Assembly: GCF_000972845.2 (NCBI RefSeq)
Contig: NC_040020.1
Location: forward strand, 918,625-982,624
Direction of reading: 5' to 3'
DNA: 64,000 nt
From: Larimichthys crocea
Taxonomy: Eukaryota; Chordata; Actinopteri; Sciaenidae
Translations under genes and position numbers: made by a program
Shown: one piece after another, positions 10,985 through 23,211 of the stretch
Layout: each line of letters opens with the position of its first letter
Position numbering within the stretch: the stretch's first letter is position 1
The notes under the pieces: generated by a model
What the model saw: only the letters and a program-made list of their open reading frames with translations
What the model was told of the DNA's origin: nothing
Database searches by the model: none

Positions 10985-13085
10985 GATTAGTGGTGGGTCT
11001 GCAGAGGTTTTAGATGAACCTAAGATCGTTGAGAAGACCAGATGTGAACGTGTGTGATGAACATGAAGGAATTGATGAAACAGCGCGACGTGGGAAACAA
11101 TTGACTCTCCTCCAACAGCGGTATCCTACATGAGCTCTACATCACAGAGGGGGCCAGAGTGAAGATGTTCTGGGGTTCATACCCAACATGAGTTGAGGCC
11201 GGCTTTGAGACAGCTTCCAAAGACGAAGGAAGACCCTCCATGACACTCCCCATCAAATGCACGACATCGTTAACGCCTTACGACCAACCGAGTGACACAT
11301 CAGCGTCGCCTCTGACCAACGGGTCGCTGGCGTTGAAGGAAAAAACCTTCTCAGTGCTGAAGTTCCACCTCTGGACTGGGACAGATGGCTCGGAGAACCA
11401 AGATGTCAGTCTGGTGGTTTGCTCTCGTTCAGGGAGCTGAACTTGATCAAAGATGATGCGGTTCAGTCTTCTCCCGGATTCTCCTGTTTTCCATCCAAAC
11501 ATTCCAGGAAGCCACCGCAGAGGACGCTCGCTTGTGTAAACTTCTGCTCATCTTTGACGGGCCTGGACTGATGACGCCAGGACTTTCACTGGATTTTCAA
11601 CAACAAAGGCTCGTGTCTGATGCACACAGGATTCATCAGTCAGCGTGCTTTGACAAGCCTCATTCAAGGGGAATCTCGCTTCCCTCGGCTTCTCATCTGG
11701 ATAACTTCCAGACCCTGCAGCACCAATCAGATCCCTCCTTCATGTGTTGGACAGGGTAACAGACGTACGGAGGGCTTCACTGCCCTCAGACCAGAAGGAG
11801 AAGGAGGAGACTTCAGGGGAGAGTCACGTAGAGTGATTTGACAGGAAGGAGACTTCAGGAGGAAGGGAGAGTCCCGTGATTGGAGATTCTGTTCCAGCAG
11901 AATCAGAATCATCTTCAAAATCAAGACCTCCAGGAGCCTCTAAATCATGGTCTGATCCCATCTTACTGCTGTATCACTTGCTTACAGTTATGGACCACAT
12001 GTTGTTGACCACAGACCAGAGAGGAGAGCTCTACTTGCCCCAAGACCCTGATGACCTGTACTCACACTTCCTGCTGGTTCAGAACAAAGAGGCTAAAGAA
12101 GAAGCAAGAGAAAGTACGATGAGGACATGAGACGAGTCCAACAGGAAGCTGCCGGATAGGCTTTGAGGATTGACCAGGGGGAAAGTTCTTCTGAAGCGGG
12201 GAGCTGGTGGCGTTTGAACAGCTGGAGAATTGGAGAAAGGAAAACATCATTGTTCTACAAGAAGACATGGAGAAGTTAGAAAGTGTGGTATGGATGTAAA
12301 AGAGGCCTCGGTTACTTGAAGGTTTTGTTTGTACTCAGGAGTTTTGTAAAAGATCTTCAAAAGATGAGGAGTGTGATCTTACAGCAAGAAAGAAAGAGAA
12401 GAAAACAGTCTACTGCTTTGTTTCATCTGATGCGTTCAGTGAGTTTATGGCCTCTGCAGTCCACATTGTTCCACTGTACATCAAAGACGACAGAGGTTTT
12501 ACTGATTGAAGGAAAACTCCCGTGGAGGGACTTACAGTGATTATCTATGTGGATTGTTTCCTGGAAGAGTCCAGCCGAAAAATCCTTCAACAGTAGTTAA
12601 AAATGCGTTCCCCTGGACCTGTTTGTTCGCTTCCTTCATTGCCTCTCTCTGGATGGACGTCCAACCAGGACTCTTGGAGGCCTTGCTTGGGGTCTTCAGT
12701 ACAGAACAACAGTCCAGAAATTCATCCAGCGAAACCGAGAGCCATCCACACTGGAAAGGAGATGAACGTTATCATTATCCTTCCTGACAGAAGCACTCAA
12801 CATCTTCCACTGCTCTGCTGGGAGATGACGTTGGACTCCGTCCCTCAGGGAGGATCCAAGAGTTTTCACTGGAAGTCCAGAGAAACAGCTCAAAGAAGAA
12901 ACTAGAAGACAACTCTTCTGAGATCCACTGCCTCCGCTCTGGCCTACATTGCTGCAGATGTCAGCAGAGCGTTCTGGATGAGGGACCTGACAGAATTTCA
13001 AACGCATCAGAACCAAGCGGAACGACTTGCTGAGACTGATGCCAGCTTTGTGAGGAACTGCAGGAGTAGATACATGCTGTGAGTA
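10985..13085 (+). pseudogene. FISNA-NACHT exon of the NLR pseudogene
   Basis: The exon begins after TCTGTTTTAG. It shows ELYITEG-like coding at 11130-11150 (FISNA), then EKTFSVLKFHLW and SENQDVSLVV at 11340-11420 (NACHT). LLIFDG (Walker B position) appears near 11547 and ISLPSA near 11670. RGELYLPQDPDDLYSHFLLVQ appears at about 12030-12085 (winged-helix side). The region closes with SEIHCxxSALAY- and AVRNCR-like pieces at 12915-13060. Reading frames change repeatedly. Confidence 0.75.
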
Positions 13086-14149
13086 CAACTGCGTAGTCTG
13101 AGTAAGTCCAGTGATGTGATGAAACATTATGAATCCGTGTTAGATTAGTAGTTTAGTTCTTCAGATGTTCACTTATAACATTCTTTCTTCTTAAAATCGT
13201 TTTCCACTTGAACAACTTGAATTGAAGCTTTGCTTTACATTTTTTTCAATGAGTCCTTTGACTCTCTGAGATTTGAACGTCAGTTTCTGCTGTTTTGTGC
13301 TCCTCTTTCTGTTCCACATTTTACTCACTGTGGGCTCCTTCTTCAAGTCATGCAGCTCTATGGAAAACAGCACCCTCATGGGAGAGCGGCGCAGAAGAAA
13401 AGAAGAAGTGAACACTCAAAGACGTCTTCTTTGGTTGCAGTTTGCAGTTTGACACAGTAGAAAGTCATATAAATCATATGAAAGAAAAATTAAGTTGAAA
13501 ATTTCACTTGATCATTTTATTAACACGAGCCCTTCAAGTGTTCCTGATATATTGCCATGTTTACATTATATTTACCTTTACCAATGTCTGTCTGTTATGG
13601 TAAGTTTTTGCTGAGGCAGCCCATTGTTGGCCACAAGTACAATGATGATCTGTTTAATCTTGTACTTTACCATTTATCTGTGTACAGTTTGCTACACATT
13701 AAAAACGTAACATTTAGTCAGCGTTAAACTGGCGTTTTTTGTTGCTTCTAAACCTCTGCGTGTGTTGAACTGAAGCATGGTGCATTTTTTATTGTTCATG
13801 AATCAAAAATTGTGTTTCTCGTCCTTGTCTTGAAGTTCATTTTGAAAGTCTCAGTCTAACCTCTTAAGATTAAAGTCTGCAGAGGTATGAGAGAGAGTGA
13901 TGGAGAATGATTGTTCATGTCAAAACAGGTGAGATTAAGATGAGGCGAACCCATGATGTGAAGAGCAAATGTTCATCAAAGTCACAATCTGTCAAACTGT
14001 TTGCCATCCAAAATGCATGAAATGAAATATAAATATAAAGTTGTCCTCTTCTTATTAAATTAACACTTTTGTAATCCATTGTGTCATCACAGATTTTAAC
14101 TGTAAAACTCTCAGAGATGTCACTGTTGAAGTGTTGCCTTTCCTTCGCT

Positions 14150-14434
14150 CGCCTCTCTCTCTTTTTTCCCTTCGGCCTAGCTCCTGAAGTCCAACCCCTC
14201 CCATCTGACAGAGCTGGATCTGAGTGGAAAACGCCCTGAAGGGATTTATTCAGGGAGTGGTGAAGGAGTGAAGGAAAAGAAGCTTTGTTTGTAGTGAAGG
14301 ATCTTGACGAAGCCTGTTCGTACCTGTGGCACTGCGACTTGTTTTTTGCCTCTTGTGTGCTCTGTGGACTGGAGAGTCCCCGAAGATGGAGTGGATAGAG
14401 TTCCAACTGTTAAACTGGAAGACTATGAGGTCAG
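14150..14434 (+). pseudogene. NLR LRR exon remnant 1
   Basis: LKSNPSHLTELDLSG-type sequence is recognisable from CTGAAGTCCAACCCCTCCCA (14185), followed by GTGAAG..GAGAGTCCC..AAACTGGAAGACT. Extra bases throughout break the frame. Confidence 0.7.
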
Positions 14435-15089
14435 TTCACTGATCTCTCCAAGGTGTTACTATCTGATACAGATCTGATGTTTAACCTGAGATATGAAGGG
14501 AATTATCAAACTACCGAGTTGGATGAAGCCTTAATGTGTGTGTTTCAAGACATAACTTACATCCATTAAAGTTTGTTTAAAATTATTTTTTGTTCATTAC
14601 TCTTCATTGTTTGTTTTGTTGTTTTGTATTGTAATAAATTTCAAGCTCTGTATGCAGTAACCCAAACAAAGACACACAAGACTTATTATGTCTTGCATCT
14701 CGTTATGTGTTTTCTTGCTTGTGCTCGACATGACTAATGTGTATGGTTGTCTGAATGTTGTTAGTTTTGTGCTGTGCGCTTTGCCCGTTTGGATGATGTC
14801 TGTAGAAATAGGAAAGATACGACTAGGCTCTGGGGGACCATTATGATGATCCACAATCAACACCAATGACAAAGTCACCTCTACTCATTTTAGAGAAAAA
14901 GAAAATAGCTCATCATTGATAGTTCGGACCTTTAGTAATGTTGTTTGAGCTGCACATTTTCAAAATCTTGAACAGCTATATGATGGACTTTATTTATTAA
15001 ATGGATTTTACTTCAAGGCATCATTATTCTTTATTCCCGATTGTGGAGCTGCAGTTTAAAGCTAGCTGCAGTTTGGTCATGAGATAAGT

Positions 15090-15265
15090 CCTTTTGCTTC
15101 TCTGGCCGTCACTCTGCTGAAGTCCAACCCTCCCATTCTGACCGAACTGTGGTACCGGAGGCTACAATCGACTCTGAAGGATTCAGGAGTGAAGAAAGAA
15201 GCTGTGTGTGGGCGTTTACTGGAGTCAGTTCCCAAAACTGGTAAACGGAACGTGAGACTCTGATG
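15090..15265 (+). pseudogene. NLR LRR exon remnant 2
   Basis: This has the same LRR exon template, with CTGAAGTCCAACCCTCCCAT at 15118 and a frame broken by several insertions. It has no in-frame consensus beyond about 10 residues. Confidence 0.68.
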
Positions 15266-16889
15266 GTCAGTTCACTGACTTTATGTTCATGCTTGTCTTT
15301 TTTTTGTTTTTTTTTGTACATATTCAATTTAAATCTTTGACTGATGTTTTATATTTTTTGGTTGATGAATTCCCAAACTGGTTTTGGTTTTTGATATAAT
15401 TGTTGGAAAAGTCACAGAAGAAAGTCCTACAAGAAATGCAGAAACATAACGGAAAGGTCCAAATGTTTGACCAGTTTGTGGGGATTCCCTACAGTTCGGA
15501 CTCACATTGTGTGTGTAGGCGCGCAAGGACCCTGCGAGCGAGGCGGCAATCACATTGTGGTCCATCAGTCAGTGAAGATGACGTCTTAGTCCGTGCCTGT
15601 CTTGTGATTGTGATGAGGCTTGTAGAGTTGTAGAGTGGTGTTGTGACGGATAAATACGAATGAGGTTGTGCAAGAGTGAAAGATCTGCTGATAGCCGATA
15701 AAACAAACAGCTCTTTTTTGCAGTGCAGAGCGTTTTTTGCAGCTTCTGTGGAAAGGAAAACAGAGAGAGGAAATGAGAACAAGAGACCCAGGTTAGTAAC
15801 GCGATTTTAGAGAATAGTCAAGAAGAAGACTGTGATGTGGAACCGCAACGTTCAATAAAGATTGAAGTTGACAGAACCGTGATGATCTTCATGATAATCA
15901 GAATTGATATGGATGCTACAGACAAAACACCTCACAGCTGCTTGTTTGGGCGGGTTGTGGTTGGTTGTTTGCATTTTAAAACCAGAGCTCTCAGAGTAAG
16001 TAATCCTGAGTAAACTACAAACAGCAAGCCTCCTAACACTGGCCAACGTCCCAAACACACCAACAAGGGATTCAGGATCCAAGGAGTCACAAAAAGAAGA
16101 GTGTGTTTGGGTTGTGGTAACTTTGTCGGTGGTGCTGGTCGGTTTTTTGGTAACATCGTTCCCATGCAATGAGTTCTTGGAGGGATCCTGAAAGTTTGTG
16201 GAATTTGACAGTTGTCCTTGTTGAGCTTATGCAGCTGAAGTGGAGGAAGGAAAGGATAGTAAGTGTGAATTTGACAGTTTTTCCTTTTTGAGCTGCAGTG
16301 AGGATGGAAATAGTAACTCAAAGAGGATTGTGAATTGTCTCAAGTGAAGATTGGTGGAATGTGAATGAGACTTGCCACCATAACTCTTTGACATGTACAT
16401 GTGGCCTTGCTGTTGAAGACACACTGAACAAATGTAGAACTCTCCTTTGAATGACATTATACCACTCCTAAGACACCAAACCACAGTCAAAGGTCATGGA
16501 ATAAATCAATTTAAAACTGTTTTTCAGTCATACATGTCTGATTTTGATTGATCCTCTAAGTCCAGACTGACTGAGATCAGCAGCAGTTATAACTCTGTGT
16601 CGACATGCAATGGTTGTCTGAAGTTGTGCTGACGTTTGGCATGATTGTCTGTAGCAGGCTGACATTATGATTGATCCCAATAAACACAATGACCAAGTCA
16701 CTCTACATATAACTACGACGAACAAAGCTCATTGATTAGGAGATCCCATTAGTATCCATGTTGAGCTGCCAACGCTTCTATAACCTGAACCCCCACATCT
16801 CGAATGGATTATAAAGCGCATTCTCTTATCAACATCATCCCTATCTTTCACTCAACAAGCTGCGACCCGCATCCCGCCTGCAGTTTGTC

Positions 16890-17045
16890 AGAGATCAGCT
16901 GTGCTTCTCTGGCCTCGCTCTGAAGTCCAAACCCCTCCCATCTGACAGAGTCTGAACCTGGAGAAAAAACGACCTGAAGGATTCAGGAGTGGAAGAAGCT
17001 GTGTGCTGGACTGGAGATCCCAAACTGTAAACTGGAGACTCTGGG
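16890..17045 (+). pseudogene. NLR LRR exon remnant 3
   Basis: The TCAGAGATCAGCTGTGCTTC start and CTCTGAAGTCCAAACCCCTC body match the family LRR exon. The exon and its downstream intron (17046-18130) are a second copy of 15090-16740. Confidence 0.7.
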
Positions 17046-18207
17046 TCAGTTTACTGAAACGTTTATGCTGCTGTTTTTTTTTGTAAATATTCAATTTAAA
17101 TCTTTGACTGATGTTTATCTTTTTTGGCGAAAATGAATTCCCAAATGGCTTTGTTGTTGATAATTGTTGGAGTCACAGAAGACAGAAAGTGCAGAAATCA
17201 ATGTTTGACAGTTTGTGGAGCTTCCACAGACTCCACTTGTGGTCCATCAGTCAGTGAGATGACGTCAGTGCTGATGAGGTGTATGGTAGGAGTGTGTGAC
17301 GGATAAGAATGAGGTTGTTGAAAGATCTGCTGATAGCCGAAAAAACACAGGCTGCAGAGAGTTTGAGCTTCTGTGGAACAGAGAAAGAGACAGGTTCTAG
17401 AGAAAGTCAAGAAAGACGTGAACGCAAAGTTCAATAAAGATGAAGTGAAGAACTGTGATGATCTTCATGATATCAGAAGCTGATATGGCTGCTACAGACA
17501 ACCCTCACAGTGCTGTGGTGTGTTGTGGTGTGCATTAAACCAGAGCTCAGGTTAAATACAGCAGCCTAACACAGGCCAAAAACGTCACACACACACAGGA
17601 TTCAAGGATTCAAGGGTCAAAAAGAAGCTGTTGGTTCACTGAGTCCTTGAGATCCGAACAGTTGTGAATTTGACAGTTTGTCCTTGTTGAGCTGGCATTG
17701 GAGGAATAGTAACTCAAAGAGTGAAATTTGTCCTCAAGAGGTGGAAGATGGATGACTGGCCACCAAATACTCTCTTGAATGTAATGTGGCTGCTGTTTGA
17801 AGACACAACTCTGACCCCCAACACCCCCCCAATGTAGACCTCTCCTTTGAATGCATTTACCCACTAAGACACAAACACATTCCAGAAGGTCATGGATCAA
17901 ATAAAAAAACCGTTTTTAACGCCAACATGTCTGATTTGATTTGATCCTCTAAGTCCAGAATGACTGAATCAGCAGCATGTTATTAATCTGTGTCGACATG
18001 AATGTTGTCTGAATGTTGTGCTGCGTTTGCGATGATGTCTGTAGCAAGGCTGACATTATGACATTGATCCACAATAACACAATGACAAAGTCACTCTACT
18101 CATTTTAGAGAAAAGCACCATTGGTTAGGACCCATGTAATGTTGAGCTGCACATTTTCAAACCTGACACATCTGATTGGATGATAAATGGATTTTTATTT
18201 ATTTTTT

Positions 18208-18392
18208 ATTCAGATTGTGGACACTGGCAGGTTGTCACGAGATCAGCTGTGCTTAACTCAGGCCTCAGCTCTGAAGTCCAACCCCTCCCATCTGACAGAA
18301 CTGCGCCTGGGTGGAAACAACCGAAGGGATTCGGAGTGAAGCTGCTATGTGATTTTCTGCAGAGTCCCACATGTAAACTGAAGACTCTGGGG
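18208..18392 (+). pseudogene. NLR LRR exon remnant 4
   Basis: This follows TTTTATTCAG. It encodes broken ALKSNPSHLTELRLGGN, then LCDFLQSPTCKLKTLG, the best preserved of the LRR remnants. A GTCAG follows where the donor is expected. Confidence 0.72.
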
Positions 18393-18639
18393 TCAGACCA
18401 TTCTTTACTTCTGTGCTGGATTAATTGATGTGAACGTTGTGTTGACACTAAACTGCAGACATCAGGCTGATATTATACTGATCCACACTGAGTATCTGAA
18501 TGCTAAAGTCTATTTTCTTCTTCTGTGGTTTTAGTCGGACTGGGATAATTCACTCTGAACCTCTTCAATTATTTTCTTATATTTCACATCATGTTTTTGT
18601 TTAAATAAATGAGAATAAAATACATAAATACTCGGATGA

Positions 18640-18970
18640 CAACCATACAGTATCTGTATTGGAACCATTCGATACAGTGGTCTCGGTTCAGTACGCACTA
18701 TGAATCAAACAATACGCTTTTTTATATTTATTTTATCAACTTCTGACGATGCGCTCTGTGCTGAAAGCTCAGTGGATCTGCACTCGACTACTCCGCCTTA
18801 CGCCCAAACCCCACCGGGCCCTGTGCAAACTGCCGGTCGTAAAAACAGACAAAAGTGAAACTAATTAACTACGTAGCATATTTACACACGTAGAAGCATG
18901 TTTGCATGGAAAATGTTGAATCGTGACACTAAGTATCGAACCGAAGTATCGTTGCACCTCTATAAAAACA
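18640..18970. mobile_element. hAT-like repeat inserted between LRR exons 4 and 5 (probable)
   Basis: Both sides carry related words in opposite orientation: CATTCGATACAGTGGTCTCG near 18668 and GTATCGAACCGAAGTATCGT near 18932. The latter is followed by TGCACCTC, a terminal sequence I associate with hAT-type MITEs in fish. The exact ends and target duplication are not clear. Confidence 0.45.
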
Positions 18971-19160
18971 ATAATCAATCAATAATCTCTATTTCACTGT
19001 AGCAATACAAATATATTCAGTATTATTTTTTTACATTTTGATGAAGTTATATGATGCTGATCTTTCTAAACCTTCTTCAGCTCTGAACAGATTATTAAAC
19101 ATTGAATGATTTCAAGCAGGAACATTGTCTTCTAAACTTACCATCATTATTCTTTTTCAG

Positions 19161-19332
19161 ATTGAGGAGCTGCCAGTTTGTCAAAGATCAGCTGTGCTTC
19201 TCTGGCTCAGCTCTGAAGTCCAACCCTCCCATCTGACACAGCTGGAGCTGAGTGGAAACAACCTGCAGTATTCAGAAGTGAAGCCTCTGTCTGATCTGTG
19301 GAGAGTCCACACTGCAGTCTGCAGACTCTGAG
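19161..19332 (+). pseudogene. NLR LRR exon remnant 5
   Basis: This follows TTCTTTTTCAG. It encodes SQRSAVLLW then LSSEVQPSHLTQLELSGNNL in shifted frames, ending in CRL and a stop. It corresponds to the last LRR exon before the B30.2 exon. Confidence 0.7.
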
Positions 19333-20174
19333 GTCAGTGAGGGTTGCAGTCAGTCCATGTTGGTCTCAGCAGTATTGTACTAACACAGTTAGTATCAAGC
19401 ACAGATCCAGTATTTCTGTAAACCTCCGACCTTCTCAGCGGCTGCTTTCCTCAGTGAAGCTGTGAGAGGAGAACGGTGACAGGCTTCAGGATTGGACAGA
19501 AAGACAGAGAGAGAGAGAACAGTCAGCCAATCAGATGAGCCGGAAGCTCGTTGTGATCATGTGTTTTTGGTTGATGTGAAGACGACTGTGTTGTTGTGTT
19601 CATGTCTACAGGAAATAAAGCTGATTCCAGCTGACAGCATTCCAAGATGTACAGAGACAGTGGTCCTCTCATTCAAATCTGATCTCAAGTGTTTGTTCTC
19701 TCATTCCAACACTAAAGAACTGATCAGTTCATCTTTGTCACAGCTCTCAGATCAGTCGACTGAAGCCTGCAAAGAAACCTCATTACATTTAGTGAGCATG
19801 TGGTCTTTGTAAGAGCGAAACCTCTGCTGAAGTCCAGGACCCACAGCTGAAAATGAAAGTGAGCAGTGAATGTCTCTCTGTTTCTGCACTGATGATGCGT
19901 TCAGGGACTGTCAGCACTTTATTTCCACTGTGTACTTGAGTGAAATGTGGCGAGTCAACAGACTTGATGCAGGTCTGTGAGCTTCAGTCCAACACGTTAA
20001 CATGAGAGCTGACAGGAAGCTGGCTACGACACAGCCGCTCCACTTGTGTCTGAACAGGACTGAAGTCCTGCTGGTCTTTATACTGGATGTGCTGCATCAC
20101 TGACTGACAGTCTGATGAAGGGAGTCTCTGGAAACCTGATCATGACTTCTGTGTCTGTCTGCTTCTCTCATCAG

Positions 20175-20560
20175 GTGGAGGTCACATGAGAGAGATCAGC
20201 TGAGTCCTGATGATCCAGAGAGGTTGAGCAGCAGCATCGCTCTGACTGGGCCATGTTACTGGGAGGTGGAGTGGAGAGGAGAGCTTCATCCAGCAGAGCT
20301 GACGGAGGAATCACAACAAGTGGAGATGACGTCAGCGCTGCAAGTCTGAACTGCTCTGAGATCAGCTCCACTGTCAGACACAAGTCAAGTCCACCATCAT
20401 CATGTGTGTTCCTCTGGATCATGTGACAGAGGATCATCAGTGGATCTGGACTGCTCTGCTGCTGCTGACACACTGAGACTCCTCCACTCCCTCTGCTCCA
20501 CACTCAGCCACCTCCTCCACCTGGACCTGGACCTTTTCTTTCTTTCTGTGGTTCTCTCTG
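20175..20560 (+). pseudogene. B30.2/SPRY exon remnant of the NLR pseudogene
   Basis: The exon follows TTCTCTCATCAG. LSPDDPERL-, ALTGPCYWEVEWRG- and DTLRLLHSLCSTLSHLLHLD-type pieces can be read in different frames, with stops between them. The order matches the PRY/SPRY domain that closes many fish NLR-C proteins. Confidence 0.65.
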
Positions 20561-20599
20561 TGTTTCTTTAATGCTCCACGCTGTTGAATGATGGAGAGC

Positions 20600-21127
20600 T
20601 GCCTTCATTGTCACGTTTTATACTGTATCATGGAGGTTGATGGAGTGGAAGTCTGATCCTCATCAGTGCTGGATTACATTTCTGTATCCTGGTGCTTTTT
20701 CCTTCTGCAGGTTTATGTTCTTATTTTGTATGAATCTAATAATAATATCATAAAAACATCACAACACACGAGCAACAAAGAAATAAAAATTATGATCACA
20801 AACAAAAAAAAAATGTAACAAACATTGTGATAAAATAAATTTGAGTTAAAACAATTACAGCAAGTTAGATATTAGAAACCTGAATCAACGACAGCACTGA
20901 AATACTGCAGAGTGACTGCTGTACTTTGAATACTTCAGGTATTAATACTTGTGTACTTTGACTCAAACAGGAAACAGCAGATAGCACCGTCACTACTCGT
21001 ACTTTGAAGAACATGGAAGGATGTCTGTGATGGAGAGCAGATCTGACTTCAGCTGCCAGTTTGTTGGTTTGGACAGCAGGTGGTGCTGCTGCATCAACAA
21101 TCAGCTGAGACTCCAACAGTGTCAGAG
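20600..21127. other. Region downstream of the NLR pseudogene, no gene seen
   Basis: AT-rich sequence with a poly-A run near 20800. It is possibly the former 3' untranslated region of the NLR gene. No other feature is recognised. Confidence 0.4.
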
Positions 21128-21290
21128 AGTCAGTAGCTGAGGATGGAGTCAGTGATGGAGGTGTAGAAGTGCACCATCTTCGTCATTGGCAGGTTGAACT
21201 TGTTCAGCTGCCACAGGAAGTTCATGTCTTTGAAGGCTTTCTTGGTGAGGGAGCTGATGTTCAAATGTAAATACCTGAAACTGAGGTTAA
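21128..21290 (-). mobile_element. LINE reverse-transcriptase C-terminal remnant
   Basis: The minus-strand translation contains LTKKAFKDMNFLWQLNKFNL, then KMVHFYTSITDSILS. This resembles the segment downstream of the reverse-transcriptase domain in fish LINEs (pattern rLyfLrrLr..gl....l..fY.a.ieSiLty). Only about 50 residues survive. Confidence 0.6.
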
Positions 21291-21541
21291 ATTACAGTCA
21301 GATGCGATGAAATCTGTTGCACAGACCCAGCTTCAAACTGGACAAACCGGGACGTCCAGTCATCTTCAAGGCTGCTGTACAGTAGATTAGATTAGTTTAG
21401 CATTAAGACTAGAAAATGAACATGTGCGTCTATAAAATGTTGAACTATTCCTTTAAATAAACAGAAAGATTGCCTCACTGTCAACTGTTGCATAATCACT
21501 GGTTTAGAGCAGAGTGTGTGTATGATAACCATCTTCATATC

Positions 21542-21608
21542 TCACCTTTACCTGTCCCCAACACACACACACACACACACAGTGTCTCACTTCAATAACA
21601 CACACACA
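21542..21608. repeat. Interrupted CA microsatellite
   Basis: Two CA runs are separated by AGTGTCTCACTTCAATAA. Confidence 0.9.
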
Positions 21609-21730
21609 GGAAATCAGAGTCATAGAGCGCCAATCATTAACCTGAGCTCAGTGTGTGTTCAGGGACGATATGGGGAGGAGTAGGAAGGACTGCCAAGATG
21701 GAGACGACCAGAGCACCACACTGAGCTTCA

Positions 21731-21782
21731 CAACAGTCTGCGGGGACGTCACGGAGACTACGTCCAGGTTTTAGACAGTCTC
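21731..21782. repeat. Single unit of the 42-bp minisatellite
   Basis: One unit (GTCTGCGGGGACGTCACGGA to GTTTTAGACAGTCT) stands alone between the NLR pseudogene and the right inverted arm, well away from the tandem blocks. Confidence 0.85.
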
Positions 21783-21789
21783 TCCACGG

Positions 21790-23020
21790 TCAGTCCAGAC
21801 AGTTACTGACCAATTATTAACAAAGCATGTTTTGATGTTATTCTGCCCCCTGGTGGCCAACCATCAGTTGTTTCTAAGTTTAAATTGTGATATTCTACAA
21901 CCACTTTTTACAGAGAGCAATCAATAATGTGATAACAATTAACATGAAGTAAGTTAAATAAATGTAGAGTGTGACTGACAGACATTATTACTGAACACTG
22001 CAGCAGCACAGAGACTTCGTAAAGTTGGTCAAAGGCAGCTGGAGGTTGCCGAGCAACCAGGGTCAGCTGCAGGTCAGAGCAATTAACTGCAGCTGTGCTC
22101 TGTCTGTGTGTGAGTGACTGCTGAGAGACACAGAAAATCTCTAAATGAAGCCCCTCCAACTAGTGGACGCTAATGCCAAACGTGGTAGGTGGTATCAAAA
22201 AGCCCAAATGACCGTGAGCATCCTCATGTTGTCGACCATGTGAATGCTGAATTTCAGTGTGTGAAGTTAAAAAATGTGACCTGGGGAGAGAGAGAAAGAA
22301 CAGGTGCCCCGTGCTCCTTTGGGAAATTTCTCCTCTCCAGTTTACATGGGAGTAGATGGGGCTGTCGGTGGGTGATCCTGGAGCATCAGTGCGTCTCCCG
22401 ACAAAACTATAAGTCTGACAGCTTCAGCAGTGATATCGCTGCGTAGCCCACGAATTTTCCTACGTTTCTTGTAGAAATTATTTCTGTAGAGTGACATTTG
22501 TGGCCACGAGAGCCGTTTGCAAATGTATTTTTTGACAAATGTTTCTCTCCCTCTCCACTCTAGCTCTGGAACATTCTACCAATACACACCCATTGTAAAC
22601 TTGATGTGGTTTTTGGGGATTTTTGGCAAAACCGTTTGGTGAAACTCTTGAAAAGTCGAGTGCACCATTCTCGACCGAGCCGGTCATTGTGTACCTTTTT
22701 TGTGAATGTGCGACCAAAACTGCAGGAGTAACCTTGCAGGGACACTCCATAAATAACTTTACTGAATGACTTTATGTTGCGTTTGTACTATACACTGAAT
22801 TCTGTGAAGGACCACTGTAGGTTCTGACTGGAACTTTTATATTTCAGGGTGCACTACATAAATTAAGCAGCTATCATCTTATAAAATATGATGTTTTCAT
22901 TTGCGGGCGCTTTCATGAATGTCTAATCAGACCTTCAGTCTTTTAATCTGACAAATAACGAGGCTGAGGATTTTTTTTTTTTTTTTTTTATCTTTGGAGG
23001 GTTTAAAACTCAACACATTT
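21790..23020. other. Intergenic DNA, no gene seen
   Basis: No family resemblance was found. The stretch 22450-22760 has open frames on the minus strand without recognisable domains and may be an interspersed repeat. A poly-T run lies at about 22973-22990. Confidence 0.4.
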
Positions 23021-23024
23021 ACAG

Positions 23025-23211
23025 AAGAGGATTAGAGCCACATAAAAAAAATGTATTTAAATTCTGACTTTTTAAAATGAAACAATGTAACAAAATGTAA
23101 ACTAAAAGTAATTATTATGCAGATAACCCAGGTCTACACAGAGGATTAGAGGATTCTGACTTTAAACCTCTGGAGAATAACTAAAATAAAACATGTGGCC
23201 CTAATCCTCTT
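23025..23211. mobile_element. Short MITE-like element with 19-bp terminal inverted repeats
   Basis: AAGAGGATTAGAGCCACAT at the left end is matched by ATGTGGCCCTAATCCTCTT at the right end, which is 18 of 19 in reverse complement. The interior (about 150 bp) is AT-rich and non-coding. The superfamily is not assigned and no target duplication is evident. Confidence 0.6.

Larger units (their letters stand above)
9390..20600 (+). pseudogene. NLR-C family pseudogene (RING-FISNA-NACHT-LRR-B30.2)
   Basis: The order of pieces is that of teleost NLRC3-like receptors. N-terminal repeat motifs lie at 9420-9500 and 9880-9960. A RING-like exon spans 10318-10535. A long FISNA-NACHT exon spans about 10985-13080. 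At least five LRR exons follow (14150-14434, 15090-15265, 16890-17045, 18208-18392, 19161-19332), and a B30.2/SPRY exon lies at about 20175-20560. In intact members these act as cytoplasmic innate immune sensors. Here no exon keeps a full open frame. The Walker A loop is unrecognisable (GSLALKEKT where GxxGxGKT is expected) and ELYITEG of FISNA is followed by frame breaks. I infer a pseudogene, though part of the indel load could be uncorrected long-read error. A teleost-type repeat (18640-18965) sits between LRR exons 4 and 5. Confidence 0.82.
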
